From contig CABQCA010000121.1 in NCBI GenBank assembly GCA_902462525.1, forward strand, positions 1 to 7,046: a DNA stretch of 7,046 nt, in the 5' to 3' direction. The stretch is from an uncultured Porphyromonadaceae bacterium (lineage in GTDB: Bacteria; Bacteroidota; Bacteroidia; Bacteroidales; Muribaculaceae). This document shows, in pieces, positions 1 through 6,499 of the stretch. Every line of letters begins with the position of its first letter. Within the stretch, counting starts at the first letter, position 1. The notes under the pieces were generated by a model. It ran no database searches. It worked only from the letters and a program-made list of their open reading frames with translations, and was not told the DNA's origin. The translations under genes and the position numbers were made by a program.

Positions 1-981
1 GCCCTGTGTAGGTTTGAACGTGGAGCCGGGAGGATATGCGCCCATGAGAGCACGGTCGAAAAGGGGCCAGGAGTCGTCGTTGACGAGCTTGCGGTAGTTT
101 TCGCCACGCTGACGGCCTACGAGCAGTGTCGGGTCGTAGTTGGGCATCGACACCATGCACAGCACTTCGCCTGTGGCCGGCTCGATGGCCACGACGGCTC
201 CGCGTTTGCCCACCATGAGCGACTCGGCGTACTGCTGCAGTTTTATGTCGAGGCTCAGGCGCAGGTCGCGCCCCGACACAGGTTCGATGTCGCGTGCGCC
301 GTCTTCGTAGCGGCCCTGGATTCGCCCGCGGGCATCGCGTATAAGTATTTCCACACCTTTGTTGCCTCTCAGATAGGGTTCGTAGCTCTTTTCTATGCCG
401 AGGTCGCCGGTGTAGTCGCCGGGACTGTAGTAATCGTCGCGTTCGATGTCGGCTGCCGATACTTCGCGGATATTTCCGAGCACGTTGGCCGCAGTCGGCT
501 GCTTGTACTGCCGCAGTATCCGTTTCTGAATAAAGAATCCGGGGAAGCGGTAGAGTTTTTCCTGCAGGCGTCCGTAGTCCTGCGCCGAAAGCTGAGTGAG
601 CAGGCGCTGGGGAGTGTACGACGAATAGCCGGGATTAAGGCGTCTGTCCTTCATGTCGACCATTCGTTTGTCGAACTGTTCGCGGGTGATATTCAGAGTG
701 CTGCAGAAATCGAGGGTGTCGAAAGGCTGTACGTCGCGCGGTATCAGCATCACGTCGTAGGCCGGCTGGTTGAACACCACAAGCTCGCCGTTGCGGTCGT
801 AGATAAGGCCGCGCGAGGGGTACACTGTTTTTTTGAGAAAAGCGTTCGAGTCGGCCGACCGTTTGTATTTCTCATCATTGATCTGAAGATCGAAAAGACG
901 CACAAGGAATATGACGGCTATCAGCACAATGAAGCCGCCGATTACATATTTGCGTCTTTCGAGGTCGTAGTTTTTTCTCAA
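1..981 (-). CDS. mrdA: Penicillin-binding protein 2 (MrdA), N-terminal 327 residues, 3' end outside window
   Basis: Class B peptidoglycan transpeptidase of the elongation (Rod) complex, anchored in the inner membrane and cross-linking peptides in the periplasm. I translated it by hand from a TTG at 979-981. Residues 1-11 are cytoplasmic and charged, 12-30 form one membrane segment (YVIGGFIVLIAVIFLVRLF), and the PBP dimerisation-type region follows with the landmark RGLIYDRNGELVV at about 57-69. A GIEKSYEPYLRGNKG motif precedes the transpeptidase domain. The catalytic SxxK motif is visible as STFK with Ser at about residue 320, close to the usual position in this roughly 600-700-residue family, so the later SxN and KTG motifs must lie beyond the edge. 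The start is forced: only four codons lie between the in-frame mreD stop at 994-996 and this TTG, and none is ATG or GTG. The gap to mreD is 12 nt. rodA would be the expected next gene, by inference. Confidence 0.95.
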   Translation of the reverse strand, partial: MRKNYDLERRKYVIGGFIVLIAVIFLVRLFDLQINDEKYKRSADSNAFLKKTVYPSRGLIYDRNGELVVFNQPAYDVMLIPRDVQPFDTLDFCSTLNITREQFDKRMVDMKDRRLNPGYSSYTPQRLLTQLSAQDYGRLQEKLYRFPGFFIQKRILRQYKQPTAANVLGNIREVSAADIERDDYYSPGDYTGDLGIEKSYEPYLRGNKGVEILIRDARGRIQGRYEDGARDIEPVSGRDLRLSLDIKLQQYAESLMVGKRGAVVAIEPATGEVLCMVSMPNYDPTLLVGRQRGENYRKLVNDDSWPLFDRALMGAYPPGSTFKPTQG

Positions 982-993
982 TTCAGTAGCGTT

Positions 994-1509
994 TTAGGCC
1001 GTTTCGCGGCGCCGTGTCACGACGCAGTCGAGGGCATAGAGGAGGATAAACGAATAGACTGAAGAAGCGACTATGCGGAGTATAAGCAGCCGGAAGTTGA
1101 AGAACTGGAATGCCTCGACGGTAAATACCATGGAGCAGTAGATGAGTACCATGGTGATCAGATACTTCAAGAAGGCGGCATGGCCCATGCTGCGGGCCGA
1201 GGGCGAGCGGCCCGCAAGGTCGTCGTCGGTCGACATGTAGAGATGGAACACCGGTTTGCGGACAAATGCCAGAATGGTACATGCCAGAGTGTTGACACCG
1301 GATGTGTCGCAGAACATATCCACCGCCAGCCCGGCCAGAAAGCCTATGGTCATTGACCAGTTTGTGCCCAATGTTACCGGCAGCATTATTATGATGTAGA
1401 TAAACACTATCGGTAACGCGACATTGAACAGGCCCAGATGATTGAAAATCACCGCCTGCGCAGGCACTAAAAGGATAAATGCCAAAGCTATGGAAATTGC
1501 CGTTTTCAT
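994..1509 (-). CDS. mreD: Rod shape-determining protein MreD
   Basis: Polytopic inner-membrane protein of the MreBCD complex that supports lateral wall synthesis. It has 171 residues, about the usual MreD length. The sequence is strongly hydrophobic, with probable membrane segments near residues 2-22, 28-48, 51-68, 73-90, 113-133 and 140-164. A hydrophilic loop at about 91-111 (STDDDLAGRSPSARS) separates the fourth and fifth. The tail is basic (VVTRRRETA). MreD sequences are poorly conserved, so the call rests on length, membrane profile and position between mreC and mrdA rather than on a catalytic motif. The ATG at 1507-1509 lies only 3 nt after the mreC stop, which suggests translational coupling. 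No Shine-Dalgarno sequence is seen, as is usual in Bacteroidetes. Confidence 0.92.
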   Translation of the reverse strand: MKTAISIALAFILLVPAQAVIFNHLGLFNVALPIVFIYIIIMLPVTLGTNWSMTIGFLAGLAVDMFCDTSGVNTLACTILAFVRKPVFHLYMSTDDDLAGRSPSARSMGHAAFLKYLITMVLIYCSMVFTVEAFQFFNFRLLILRIVASSVYSFILLYALDCVVTRRRETA

Positions 1510-1512
1510 GCC

Positions 1513-2382
1513 TCAGTTGCCGAAGGGTTTCTTTTTGGAGTCGTTTTCTTCGCCGGTCTGCAGAGCCTTGAGTTCTTCAGCCTGATTATTGACCACCACC
1601 TGTACGTTGCCGAGGGTGGTGAAGTCGGCGAGCAGCTTTATTCGGAGAGTGAAAAAGTTCTGGTTGCGGTCGCTTTCTGCGTCGATGACAGTGCCTACAG
1701 GCAAGCCTTGCGGGAACACAGCCGAGTAACCGCTGGTGACAATGGTGTCGCCCGGTTCGAACACCGTGTGACGCGGAAGTTCCTCGAGGAGTGCTTCGTC
1801 GGGATTCTCGCCGTCCCATACCAGCGAGCCGAAGTAGTCGCTGCGCTTGATTTTGCATGAGAGGCGGAAGTGGGGATTGAGCAGCGATATCACGCGTGCG
1901 CTGTGGGCGCCGGTGTTGCTCACGATACCCACCACACCGTTGCGGTCTATCACACCGAGTTCGGGCTTTATGCCGTCGGCGCTGCCTTTATTGATGGTGA
2001 GATAGTTGAAAGGGTGCGATATACTGTTGTTGATTACGTGAGCCACAATGAAATCGAAGTGGCGCACACCGCTGTCGAGGGCGAGAGTGTCGGTGAAGCC
2101 GGCTTCGCTCAGTGCGTCGATGGTTTCCTGCAGACGCACAATCTCGGCCTGCAGCTCGGCGTTGCGGCGGTTCAGGTCATCATTCTTTTCGCGCAGGTCG
2201 AAGTAGGCGGTCACATTGTTGGCTCCTTTGTAGACGGTGGCGGCCATGCGGCCCGCGCTCGACATGAACACGTGCTGCCTGTAAGGATCGCCGTTGAATA
2301 AAAGCATGCAGCCGATAATCACGTAGAACGTGAATACCAGCCACTTGCTATGCCGGACTATGAAGCCGAAAAGCTCGTTCAC
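1513..2382 (-). CDS. mreC: Rod shape-determining protein MreC
   Basis: Bitopic membrane protein whose periplasmic domain links MreB filaments to PBP2 and the rest of the elongation complex. It has 289 residues, a normal length for the family. Residues 1-12 are cytoplasmic, 13-30 form one membrane helix (KWLVFTFYVIIGCMLLF), and about 60-95 form a charged heptad-like coiled coil (REKNDDLNRRNAELQAE onward). Two beta domains follow. Family landmarks are LTINKGSADGIKPELGVID (about 128-146), GVVGIVSN (149-156) and GDTIVTSGYSAVFPQGLPVG (211-230). The C-terminus is a short charged tail. The start codon is GTG (2380-2382); an in-frame TGA two codons upstream (2386-2388) rules out a longer form, and the membrane helix begins close to the start. 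The gap to mreB is 13 nt. Confidence 0.96.
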   Translation of the reverse strand: MNELFGFIVRHSKWLVFTFYVIIGCMLLFNGDPYRQHVFMSSAGRMAATVYKGANNVTAYFDLREKNDDLNRRNAELQAEIVRLQETIDALSEAGFTDTLALDSGVRHFDFIVAHVINNSISHPFNYLTINKGSADGIKPELGVIDRNGVVGIVSNTGAHSARVISLLNPHFRLSCKIKRSDYFGSLVWDGENPDEALLEELPRHTVFEPGDTIVTSGYSAVFPQGLPVGTVIDAESDRNQNFFTLRIKLLADFTTLGNVQVVVNNQAEELKALQTGEENDSKKKPFGN

Positions 2383-2395
2383 CGCTCAGGCCTGC

Positions 2396-3415
2396 TTACC
2401 GGATAAGGAATGAGAACTTATGAATGTTCTTCAGTGCCACGCCTGTGCCTTTGGCCACGCACAGCAGCGGATCTTCGGCCACGTGGAACTGGATGCCGAT
2501 TTTGTCGATGAGGCGTTTGTCGAGGCCTCGGAGCATGGCGCCGCCGCCGGCCAGCCATATACCGTTGCGCACGATGTCGGCGTAGAGCTCGGGCGGTGTC
2601 TGCTCGAGTGCGCTGAGCACTGCGGCTTCGATTTTGGATATTGTTTTCTCTATGCAGTGGCAGATCTCCTGATAGCTTACCGGCACTTCGAGCGGCAGAG
2701 CTGTCATCAGGTTCGGGCCGTGAACCACATAGTCCTCGGGCGGATTCTCAAGCTCGGTGAGCGCCGAGCCTACGTGCATCTTAATCTGTTCGGCTGTGCG
2801 CACACCTACTTTGATGTTGTGGGCACGGCGCATGTGGTTGAGAATGTCGTCGGTGAGGTCGTCGCCGGCAATCTGGATACTCTTGTTGCTCACGATGCCG
2901 CCCAGCGAGATGACGGCAATCTCCGTGGTGCCGCCGCCTATATCGACAATCATGTTGCCTTCGGGCGCTTCTACATCGAGGCCTATGCCGAGGGCGGCTG
3001 CCATAGGTTCGTGGATCATGTACACGTCGCGGCCGTCGGCATGCTCCGACGAGTCGCGCACGGCACGCACTTCCACTTCGGTAGAACCCGAGGGTATGCC
3101 CACCACCATGCGCAGCGATGGAGAGAACCAGTTGTTTTTAGTGCTTGCCTTTTTCACAAGTCCGCGAATCATCAGCTCGGCTGCATTGAAGTCGGCGATT
3201 ACACCCTTGCGCAGGGGGCGCACAGTGCGTATGCCCGGATGGCCTTTGCCTTCCATCTGATGGGCTTCCTTGCCGACCGCAATGAGTTTTTCGGTGCGGG
3301 TGTCGAGAGCCACAATCGACGGCTCGTTGATCACGATTTTGTCGTTGTGGATAATTATGGTGTTGGCGGTACCGAGGTCGATGGCTATCTCCTTGGTAAG
3401 CGAGAATAATTTCAT
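2396..3415 (-). CDS. mreB: Cell shape-determining actin homologue MreB
   Basis: Bacterial actin that polymerises with ATP at the inner face of the membrane and directs lateral peptidoglycan synthesis. It has 339 residues, the normal MreB length. The nucleotide-fold motifs are all present: phosphate-1 loop IDLGTANT (12-19), the segment VGIPSGSTEVE (105-115), HEPMAAALG (135-143) carrying the catalytic-region glutamate, phosphate-2 loop DIGGGTTEIAVISLGG (158-173), and adenosine loop LAGGGAMLRGLD (288-299). The hydrophobic N-terminus MKLFSLT may help membrane contact. It starts with ATG, 37 nt after the purH stop. I see no TAnnTTTG element on this strand in that gap, so it is probably transcribed with purH. 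The C-terminal end KFSFLIR is intact. Confidence 0.98.
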   Translation of the reverse strand: MKLFSLTKEIAIDLGTANTIIIHNDKIVINEPSIVALDTRTEKLIAVGKEAHQMEGKGHPGIRTVRPLRKGVIADFNAAELMIRGLVKKASTKNNWFSPSLRMVVGIPSGSTEVEVRAVRDSSEHADGRDVYMIHEPMAAALGIGLDVEAPEGNMIVDIGGGTTEIAVISLGGIVSNKSIQIAGDDLTDDILNHMRRAHNIKVGVRTAEQIKMHVGSALTELENPPEDYVVHGPNLMTALPLEVPVSYQEICHCIEKTISKIEAAVLSALEQTPPELYADIVRNGIWLAGGGAMLRGLDKRLIDKIGIQFHVAEDPLLCVAKGTGVALKNIHKFSFLIR

Positions 3416-3452
3416 CTAATGGAGTCGTGTTAAAGTTTGAGAAGAGATCGTA

Positions 3453-4994
3453 TTAGTGGCGGAAGTGGCGGAAACCGGTCATTACCATTGTCATGCCGTG
3501 CTCCTGACAGTAGTTCACCGAATCGGTGTCGCGGATCGATCCGCCGGGCTGTATCACGGCGTCGACGCCGGCTTCGTGAGCTATTTCCACGCAGTCGGCG
3601 AAGGGGAAGAATGCATCGGAAGCCATGACGGCGCCCTTGAGGTCGAAGTTGAAGCTGTGAGCCTTTTCGATGGCGTGACGGAGAGCGTCGACGCGCGATG
3701 TCTGGCCGACGCCTGATGCGATGAGCTGTCCGTTGCGGGCGAGAACGATGGCGTTGCTTTTCGAGTGCTTCACAATCTTGTTGGCAAAGAGGAGGTCGTC
3801 GGCAAGGGCGTCGCTGAGGTTGTCGCCGGCTACAAGACGAAGGTCGTCGCGGGTCTCGACTTTGGCGTCGGCGTCCTGCACCAGAACACCGCCCAGAATG
3901 GTGCGCATACGCTGTGTGCCTTCTGCTTTGGCCTTGCGGCGCAGCACAATGCGGTTCTTTTTCTGTTCAAGAATAGTGAGGGCGTCGTCGGAATAGTCGG
4001 GTGCGATGATGACTTCGAAGAAGATTTTGCCGATTTCTTCGGCTGCATCTGCCTCAATTTTTTCATTGCAGATTATGATGCCTCCGAATGCCGACACGGG
4101 GTCGCCGGCGAGGGCGTCTTTCCATGCGTCGAGCACCAGCGGACGGCTTGCCAGACCGCAGGCGTTGTTGTGCTTGAGGATGGCGACTGTCGTGGTGTCG
4201 AATTCGTCGATAAGGGCGCAGGCGGCGTCGATGTCGAGGAGGTTGTTGTAGCTTATTTCCTTTCCGTGGAGTTTGTCGAAGAGTGCGTCGAACTTGCCGT
4301 AGTAGCAGGCCTGCTGATGGGGGTTCTCGCCGTAGCGCAGACCCATAGCGCCGTCGACGGCAACCCTCAGGGCCGAATCCTTGCACGGCTCGAGAGGCGT
4401 TGTGCCGGCAAACCAGTTGTAGATTGCCGAATCGTAGCCGCTCGACACGGCGAATGCCTCGCGGGCCAGGAAGCGGCGCTGGGCTTCGGTGGTGGCAGCG
4501 CCCTGGGTGTCGAGGATACCCTGAAGGAAAGGATAGAACTGAGCCGATGCCACGATGGCGGTATCGGCGAAGTTCTTGGCGGCGGCGCGGATGAGCGATA
4601 TACCGCCTATGTCGATTTTTTCGATGATATCCGCCTCGGACGCTCCCGATGCGACAGTGGCTTCGAAGGGGTAGAGGTCGACTATGATGAGGTCGATGGC
4701 CGGGATTTCGTATTTCTCCATCTCAGAGGCGTCGCTTTCGTTGGCGCGACGGCCAAGAATACCGCCGAACACTTTCGGGTGAAGTGTCTTGACGCGTCCG
4801 CCAAGAATCGACGGATAGCCTGTGAGGTCCTCTACAGCCTTGCAGGGAAGGCCAAGAGATTCTATATAAGAGCGCGAACCGCCGGTCGACAGCAGTTCTA
4901 CGCCACACTCGTGAAGTTTACGCACTATGGGCTCGATACCGTCTTTGCTGAAGACCGATATCAGAGCACGGTTGATTTTCTTTAGTTCCGACAT
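3453..4994 (-). CDS. purH: Bifunctional AICAR transformylase / IMP cyclohydrolase
   Basis: Catalyses the last two steps of de novo purine synthesis in the cytoplasm: formylation of AICAR by 10-formyl-tetrahydrofolate, then ring closure to IMP. It has 513 residues from the ATG at 4992-4994. The N-terminal cyclohydrolase domain (about 1-190) shows ELLSTGGSR (33-41), SILGGRVKTLHPKVFGGIL (62-80) and DLYPFEATVASG (106-117). The transformylase domain shows RYGENPHQ (220-227), ISYNNLLDIDAA (247-258), the catalytic KHNNACG (274-280), GDPVSAFGG (297-305) and QPGGSIRD (482-489). The C-terminus ends FRHFRH, as PurH proteins commonly do. A TTG nine codons upstream (5019-5021) is open in frame but overlaps the -7 promoter element, so the ATG beginning MSELKK is preferred. 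It is the first gene of the purH-mreBCD-mrdA operon. Confidence 0.98.
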   Translation of the reverse strand: MSELKKINRALISVFSKDGIEPIVRKLHECGVELLSTGGSRSYIESLGLPCKAVEDLTGYPSILGGRVKTLHPKVFGGILGRRANESDASEMEKYEIPAIDLIIVDLYPFEATVASGASEADIIEKIDIGGISLIRAAAKNFADTAIVASAQFYPFLQGILDTQGAATTEAQRRFLAREAFAVSSGYDSAIYNWFAGTTPLEPCKDSALRVAVDGAMGLRYGENPHQQACYYGKFDALFDKLHGKEISYNNLLDIDAACALIDEFDTTTVAILKHNNACGLASRPLVLDAWKDALAGDPVSAFGGIIICNEKIEADAAEEIGKIFFEVIIAPDYSDDALTILEQKKNRIVLRRKAKAEGTQRMRTILGGVLVQDADAKVETRDDLRLVAGDNLSDALADDLLFANKIVKHSKSNAIVLARNGQLIASGVGQTSRVDALRHAIEKAHSFNFDLKGAVMASDAFFPFADCVEIAHEAGVDAVIQPGGSIRDTDSVNYCQEHGMTMVMTGFRHFRH

Positions 4995-5018
4995 GATTCT
5001 GTTGTAGCTATTGGTCTG

Positions 5019-5026
5019 CAAAAGTA
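5019..5026 (-). promoter_or_regulatory. Promoter -7 element for the purH-mre operon
   Basis: On the minus strand the bases read TACTTTTG followed by CA, matching the Bacteroidetes primary-sigma -7 consensus TAnnTTTG. The element lies 24 nt upstream of the purH ATG, which implies a very short leader of roughly 15-20 nt. No good TTTG-type -33 box is found at the usual 19-21 nt distance (the bases there read about GTCG/GGTC); a TTTTG sits too close, 12 nt upstream. The region between is a T-rich run on this strand. Confidence 0.65.
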
Positions 5027-5064
5027 CAAAAAAAACTCCAAAATACGACCCGAAGATTCAACAA

Positions 5065-5094
5065 TTTGCTCGACAGACATGTTTTTTAGATACA
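5065..5094 (+). promoter_or_regulatory. Weak candidate promoter for the small plus-strand ORF
   Basis: A TTTG at 5065-5068 is followed after 18 nt by TAGATACA at 5087-5094. The TTTG fits a -33 box, but only the TA of the second element fits TAnnTTTG. It is placed sensibly, about 20 nt before the ATG at 5116. The match is poor and is offered only as the best candidate. Confidence 0.25.
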
Positions 5095-5115
5095 ACTAAC
5101 AAATACACTACTGCT

Positions 5116-5286
5116 ATGCCAATATTTCAAACCGAAAATCAGCGCGAAGTCAGGGTGCTGGAACATCTTCAGAAACAAATCGAGCGTCGCGAGAAAGTAC
5201 ACCGTTTCCTTATAGTAGGCCTTGCCGGTATGCTGACAATGTCGCTCGCCATCCATGCCGCCTGTCACTTCCGCCGCCGCAAGTGA
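5116..5286 (+). CDS. Small single-pass membrane protein, unknown function
   Basis: A 56-residue ORF starting with ATG and ending in TGA. I do not recognise a family. Residues 5-30 are highly charged and probably helical (TENQREVRVLEHLQKQIERR). Residues 31-49 form one hydrophobic segment (FLIVGLAGMLTMSLAIHAA). The tail is short and basic (CHFRRRK). The frame is open further upstream to a TTG at 5011, but that extension would run back through the purH promoter region, so the ATG is preferred. It is divergent from purH, and the 121 nt between them must hold both promoters. It is convergent with the secreted-protein gene. A charged helix next to a membrane anchor is compatible with a small regulator or complex subunit, but nothing in the sequence shows which. 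It may also be a lineage-specific small ORF of little importance. Confidence 0.6.
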   Translation: MPIFQTENQREVRVLEHLQKQIERREKVHRFLIVGLAGMLTMSLAIHAACHFRRRK

Positions 5287-5304
5287 GGAGATCAGGAGAT
5301 TAAG

Positions 5305-5344
5305 CTGACAAGCAGACAGGCTGATAAGTTGACAGGCTGTTAGG
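5305..5344 (+). repeat. Degenerate octamer array, left arm (CTGACARG units)
   Basis: Five head-to-tail octamers read CTGACAAG, CAGACAGG, CTGATAAG, TTGACAGG and CTGTTAGG, and a weaker AGATTAAG lies just before (5297-5304). The array begins 18 nt after the stop codon of the small plus-strand ORF, in its sense strand. Bases 5302-5336 are complementary to 5518-5552 at 28 of 35 positions by hand count, so this array and the one at 5518-5576 form a long imperfect inverted repeat. Confidence 0.8.
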
Positions 5345-5370
5345 AGGTCGGTATTTGGGTCAATAATGGA

Positions 5371-5411
5371 CTGATGAACTATTATCTTGACTTTTAGACT
5401 TTATCGACTTT
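5371..5411 (+). repeat. Possible decayed octamer units in the middle of the gap
   Basis: This stretch can be read as CTGATGAA, CTATTATC, TTGACTTT, TAGACTTT and a final ATCGACTTT, with GACTTT recurring at 5389, 5397 and 5406. The period of 8-9 nt and the CTGAT and TTGAC starts resemble the flanking arrays, and CTATTATC resembles a CTATTATT in the right array. The similarity is weak and could be chance in AT-rich DNA. Confidence 0.3.
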
Positions 5412-5450
5412 CTAAATTTCCTATTTGCCCTTCATTTATTCTTCTTTGAA

Positions 5451-5495
5451 ACGCAACAATGCCGCCGGTCCGAATGGATCAGCGGCATTGTGCGT
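5451..5495. terminator. Strong hairpin, likely bidirectional terminator
   Basis: ACGCA-A-CAATGCCGC (5451-5465) pairs with GCGGCATTGTGCGT (5482-5495): 14 base pairs with a single bulged A. Inside, GGTCC (5467-5471) and GGATC (5476-5480) extend the stem with one G-U pair and a GAAT loop. It lies between two convergent genes, 164 nt after the plus-strand stop and 82 nt after the minus-strand stop. Neither side has a strong T run (ATGTTTAGTTTAG on plus, TTTCAAAG on minus), so intrinsic termination is likely but not certain. It could also stabilise 3' ends. Confidence 0.65.
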
Positions 5496-5517
5496 ATGTT
5501 TAGTTTAGGGGCGAGGG

Positions 5518-5576
5518 CCTGTCAGCCCGTCAGCCTGTCAGCTTGTTTGCTTAATAATAGCTTGTCAGCCTATTAG
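5518..5576 (-). repeat. Degenerate octamer array, right arm (CTGACARG units)
   Basis: On the minus strand the units read, in order after the stop codon: CTAATAGG, CTGACAAG, an 11-nt spacer CTATTATTAAG, then CAAACAAG, CTGACAGG, CTGACGGG and CTGACAGG. The array begins one base after the TAG stop of the secreted-protein gene and is in the sense orientation of that gene. It is the inverted partner of the array at 5305-5344. Confidence 0.8.
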
Positions 5577-5577
5577 C

Positions 5578-6420
5578 CTAAAAAACGACTTTGGTGGCTT
5601 TGTTGCCCTGGCGGCGGATATAGAGACCGTTGGTGGGTTCGGCTATGCGGATACCCTGCAGATTGTAGTATTCCACGGGAGCTTCCTCGTCAACAACGAT
5701 GCCGTCGATGCCCGAAGATGCATTACCTGTAAACTTGATGTTATCGATAAACCAGCGCTGCGCAGTTGTCTTTGCCCAACCAGCATTTGTGTTTCGGATT
5801 ATGATTTTGCTGCCGGCCTTCACTCCCTCGATGGTAAGAGTGGCGGTAGTCCAGGACATCTCCGAATTTTTAGCCCATGTATGTTCAGGGGCCTTGAATT
5901 CGACATCTTCTTCGCCCTCATTGCGGACGAACACAGCCATTTGGGTGGCATCGTATGTACCGCTTCCCTGCACCATAGGGCACCAGTCGAACGATACATT
6001 GAGTTTACCGTCGGCAGGTACGTTTTCAAAGACGGGAAGAATCAAAGCGCACTGATAAGCGCTGCCGCTTTGATTTCCGGTCTTGTTGAATTTCAGATAG
6101 TTGGACTGGAGGTAGATGGCGACGTCGGGCTCTTCGGGTTTAAGTAGAGGGTTGTATTTGAATTCAAATGTATAGCCCTTTTCGAGAAGTGCCTCGTATG
6201 CGGTTTTCTCTTGTGCTATCGGTTTTATGATCTGAGGAGCATAGTTGTTGTTAGAGCTATTGTTAGATGCGATGGTGTTGCCACAGGCTTTGCCATTGTT
6301 GTCACCGGCTTGAGCCCACGGTTCGAGCCATTCGAAGTCTTCCTGGAAGTAAACGGTTTCCTGAGCTGCCAGCGACATCGAGGCGGCGAGTGTGAGAACA
6401 GTGAGTAGAGTTTTTCTCAT
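5578..6420 (-). CDS. Secreted protein with Bacteroidetes C-terminal sorting-type tail
   Basis: A 280-residue protein. Residues 1-19 are a type I signal peptide (MRKT, then LLTVLTLAASMSLAA) with likely cleavage before Gln20; there is no lipobox cysteine. Residues 21-35 (ETVYFQEDFEWLEPW) look like the first strand of a beta-sandwich, and RWFIDNIKFTG (222-232) like the last strand of a carbohydrate-binding or 'choice-of-anchor' jelly roll. A polar Asn/Ser-rich stretch covers 48-60. After a linker (233-248), VEYYNLQGIRIAEPTNGLYI (249-268) and KATKVVF form the C-terminal tail seen on many exported Bacteroidales proteins and associated with type IX secretion-like sorting. No catalytic motif is visible; binding of glycan or another surface ligand is inference. 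It has its own promoter upstream and a convergent gene downstream. The precise family is not recognised. Confidence 0.88.
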   Translation of the reverse strand: MRKTLLTVLTLAASMSLAAQETVYFQEDFEWLEPWAQAGDNNGKACGNTIASNNSSNNNYAPQIIKPIAQEKTAYEALLEKGYTFEFKYNPLLKPEEPDVAIYLQSNYLKFNKTGNQSGSAYQCALILPVFENVPADGKLNVSFDWCPMVQGSGTYDATQMAVFVRNEGEEDVEFKAPEHTWAKNSEMSWTTATLTIEGVKAGSKIIIRNTNAGWAKTTAQRWFIDNIKFTGNASSGIDGIVVDEEAPVEYYNLQGIRIAEPTNGLYIRRQGNKATKVVF

Positions 6421-6499
6421 AAAAGATAGATTTAGGTTTGTAATTTGTTTCGGTTTTGCAACGAAAGCATGTGTTTTCGATTGACTTTCGATGACGGTG

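Noticed and set aside
1870..2301. 143-codon plus-strand ORF antisense to mreC
   Set aside because: Shadow of the MreC coiled-coil and beta-domain region; no start signal or recognisable fold.
2420..3409. 329-codon plus-strand ORF antisense to mreB
   Set aside because: It lies wholly opposite mreB, whose nucleotide-binding motifs are complete. The antisense product is rich in His, Ala and Val with no domain, as expected for a GC-rich shadow frame.
3765..4985. 406-codon plus-strand ORF antisense to purH
   Set aside because: Opposite a fully intact PurH with all motifs. The Cys/Val/Gly-rich translation has no recognisable domain and no promoter.
4995..5021. Nine-codon longer PurH N-terminus from a TTG at 5019-5021
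   Set aside because: It would overlap the -7 promoter element at 5019-5026, and PurH proteins normally start close to the MSELKK position.
5011..5115. Longer form of the small plus-strand protein from a TTG at 5011
   Set aside because: The extension (VCKSTKKTPKYDP...) crosses the divergent promoter region, uses AT-rich noncoding-like sequence, and the ATG at 5116 gives a compact protein.
5302..5552. Insertion sequence bounded by the 35-bp inverted repeat
   Set aside because: The 181 nt between the arms holds no transposase ORF, the arms are tandem octamers rather than unique ends, and no target-site duplication is evident.
5287..5577. CRISPR array
   Set aside because: The repeats are degenerate 8-mers without unique spacers of regular length, and no cas genes are present.
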